Shown: in pieces, positions 37,931 through 38,354 of the stretch
How positions within the stretch are numbered: the first letter of the stretch is position 1
Layout of the letters: each line of letters opens with the position of its first letter
Origin: an uncultured Bacteroidales bacterium
GTDB taxonomy: Bacteria; Bacteroidota; Bacteroidia; Bacteroidales; UBA3824
Assembly (NCBI GenBank): GCA_946409405.1
Contig: CAMJWL010000010.1
Coordinates: forward strand, 1-38,354
DNA: 38,354 nucleotides
Direction of reading: 5' to 3'
The notes under the pieces: model-generated
The model's database searches: none
Seen by the model: only the letters and a program-made list of their open reading frames with translations
What the model was told of the DNA's origin: nothing
Position numbers and translations under genes: made by a program

Positions 37931-38354
37931 TTTGCTGTTTCAATAGACTTGTTGACGAATGCGTTGAATAGTTCCACCACCTGCGGGGCGATGTCGGGCG
38001 CGGCGGTCTTGACAAACTCGCAGAACTCCATGCCGGTGGTTGTTATCTGGGCGATGGAGCATTGACCTTCGAGAGCCTTGATGTCCATGATGAGTTTGCG
38101 CCGGGCGTCAGCCTGTTTGGAGTCCGCCACCTTGTAGTTGTCCTTGTCCCTGATCATACGGTTGAACTCTTCAAGTTCGTCGTAGAGTTCGGAGAGGCGT
38201 GTGGACTTGGAGGTGAGGAGGTTCTTGCGCAGGGCGTCCCAGTTGCCCGCCTTCGCCCATCGGGTAACTGTCTGTTGCGACACCTCCAACTTTTCTGCAA
38301 TCTCCTTTTGGGAGAGTCTGTTTTGCAGGAAGAGTATCTGTGCAATCTCCCTTA
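37918..38354 (-). CDS. Terminase small-subunit-like HTH protein, N-terminus cut by window edge
   Basis: The frame is open to the right edge: before the track's TTG start (38289) the translation continues upstream as 'REIAQILFLQNRLSQKEIAEK', so the gene begins beyond the window. 'LSQKEIAEKLEVSQQTVTRWAKAGNWDALR' is a clear helix-turn-helix of the type found in small terminases and DUF1804-like phage DNA-binding proteins. The rest is helical, with a coiled stretch 'LSELYDELEEFNRMIRDKDNY'. Its position directly before the large terminase supports a DNA-recognition role in packaging. At least 144 residues are visible. Confidence 0.8.
   Translation of the reverse strand, partial: REIAQILFLQNRLSQKEIAEKLEVSQQTVTRWAKAGNWDALRKNLLTSKSTRLSELYDELEEFNRMIRDKDNYKVADSKQADARRKLIMDIKALEGQCSIAQITTTGMEFCEFVKTAAPDIAPQVVELFNAFVNKSIETAKWQD

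Larger units (their letters stand above)
22692..38354. mobile_element. Mu-like transposable prophage, left part (right end outside the window)
   Basis: The gene order repressor (leftward), small HTH, MuA-like transposase, MuB-like ATPase, DUF3164-type protein, and then DUF935 portal, Mu-F-like head protein, DUF1320 protein and terminase is that of a transposable Mu-type phage as found in Bacteroidetes. The left boundary is inferred. TGTGTTTGG at 22692, just before four GGACGGACA repeats, fits the TG start and end-binding sites of Mu-like phages. An alternative is near 22,422-22,436, where the nucleotidyltransferase is interrupted. Late genes are on the strand opposite to the early operon, converging at about 30,480. 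The right end, capsid, tail and lysis genes are not visible. Confidence 0.85.

Noticed and set aside
1-38354. tRNA, rRNA or tmRNA genes
   Set aside because: None was seen on either strand when reading for conserved arms, although this was done by eye and a covariance search could still find one.

Overview
The window reads as a chromosome segment from a member of the Bacteroidales carrying the left part of a Mu-like transposable prophage. The signs are TonB-dependent receptor and FISUMP-type lipoprotein genes, promoters of the Bacteroidetes form TTTG-N19/20-TAnnTTTG, A-rich translation leaders with no Shine-Dalgarno sequence, and phage proteins of the Bacteroidetes Mu-like type. Genus cannot be fixed from the sequence.

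Host part (1 to about 22,690). The left edge holds the end of a TonB-dependent receptor, then two plus-strand genes (nitroreductase, VOC/glyoxalase fold) between a clear promoter and a strong terminator. From 21,518 back to 2,009 every gene is on the minus strand with short gaps, so long operons are likely. By function the blocks are: (a) an AGE-fold sugar enzyme, a STAS protein, glycogen debranching enzyme, a second STAS protein, an RsbW-like HATPase and a DJ-1/PfpI protein, which looks like glycogen metabolism linked to an anti-sigma/anti-anti-sigma partner switch; (b) a FISUMP lipoprotein, an MFS transporter and an outer-membrane-like protein; (c) a ThDP-dependent 2-oxoacid enzyme, a 4-OT tautomerase and a second DJ-1/PfpI protein; (d) an Ig-like/FISUMP-like lipoprotein, three adjacent paralogues built on an N-x-G-x-I repeat, another FISUMP lipoprotein and a cupin. 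AT-rich palindromes and heptamer repeats lie between several of these genes. A 537-bp gap holds a nested inverted-repeat element, followed by a decayed HI0074/nucleotidyltransferase pair.

Prophage part (about 22,692 to the right edge, incomplete). It starts with a GGACGGACA repeat array, a leftward repressor and an operator-promoter. The rightward early operon follows: a small HTH protein, MuA-like transposase, MuB-like ATPase, a second P-loop ATPase, a DUF3164-type protein and several unknowns. This ends at a bidirectional terminator. Facing it on the minus strand are a partial small-terminase-like HTH protein, large terminase, DUF1320 protein, DUF935 portal, a Mu-F-like head protein with a long extra C-terminal domain that resembles a toxin/nuclease, four small unknown genes and a tail-fibre-like protein. 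A short plus-strand transcription unit with its own promoter and terminator, probably a phage small RNA, sits next to the Mu-F-like gene. Capsid, tail, lysis and right-end sequences are not in the window.

The best leads for something undescribed are the N-x-G-x-I repeat-protein trio, the head-protein/toxin-like fusion with the adjacent small RNA, the in-frame GEPPA-encoding palindromes in phage genes, and the STAS/HATPase module around glycogen debranching. All calls come from reading the sequence by eye; no database search was run.
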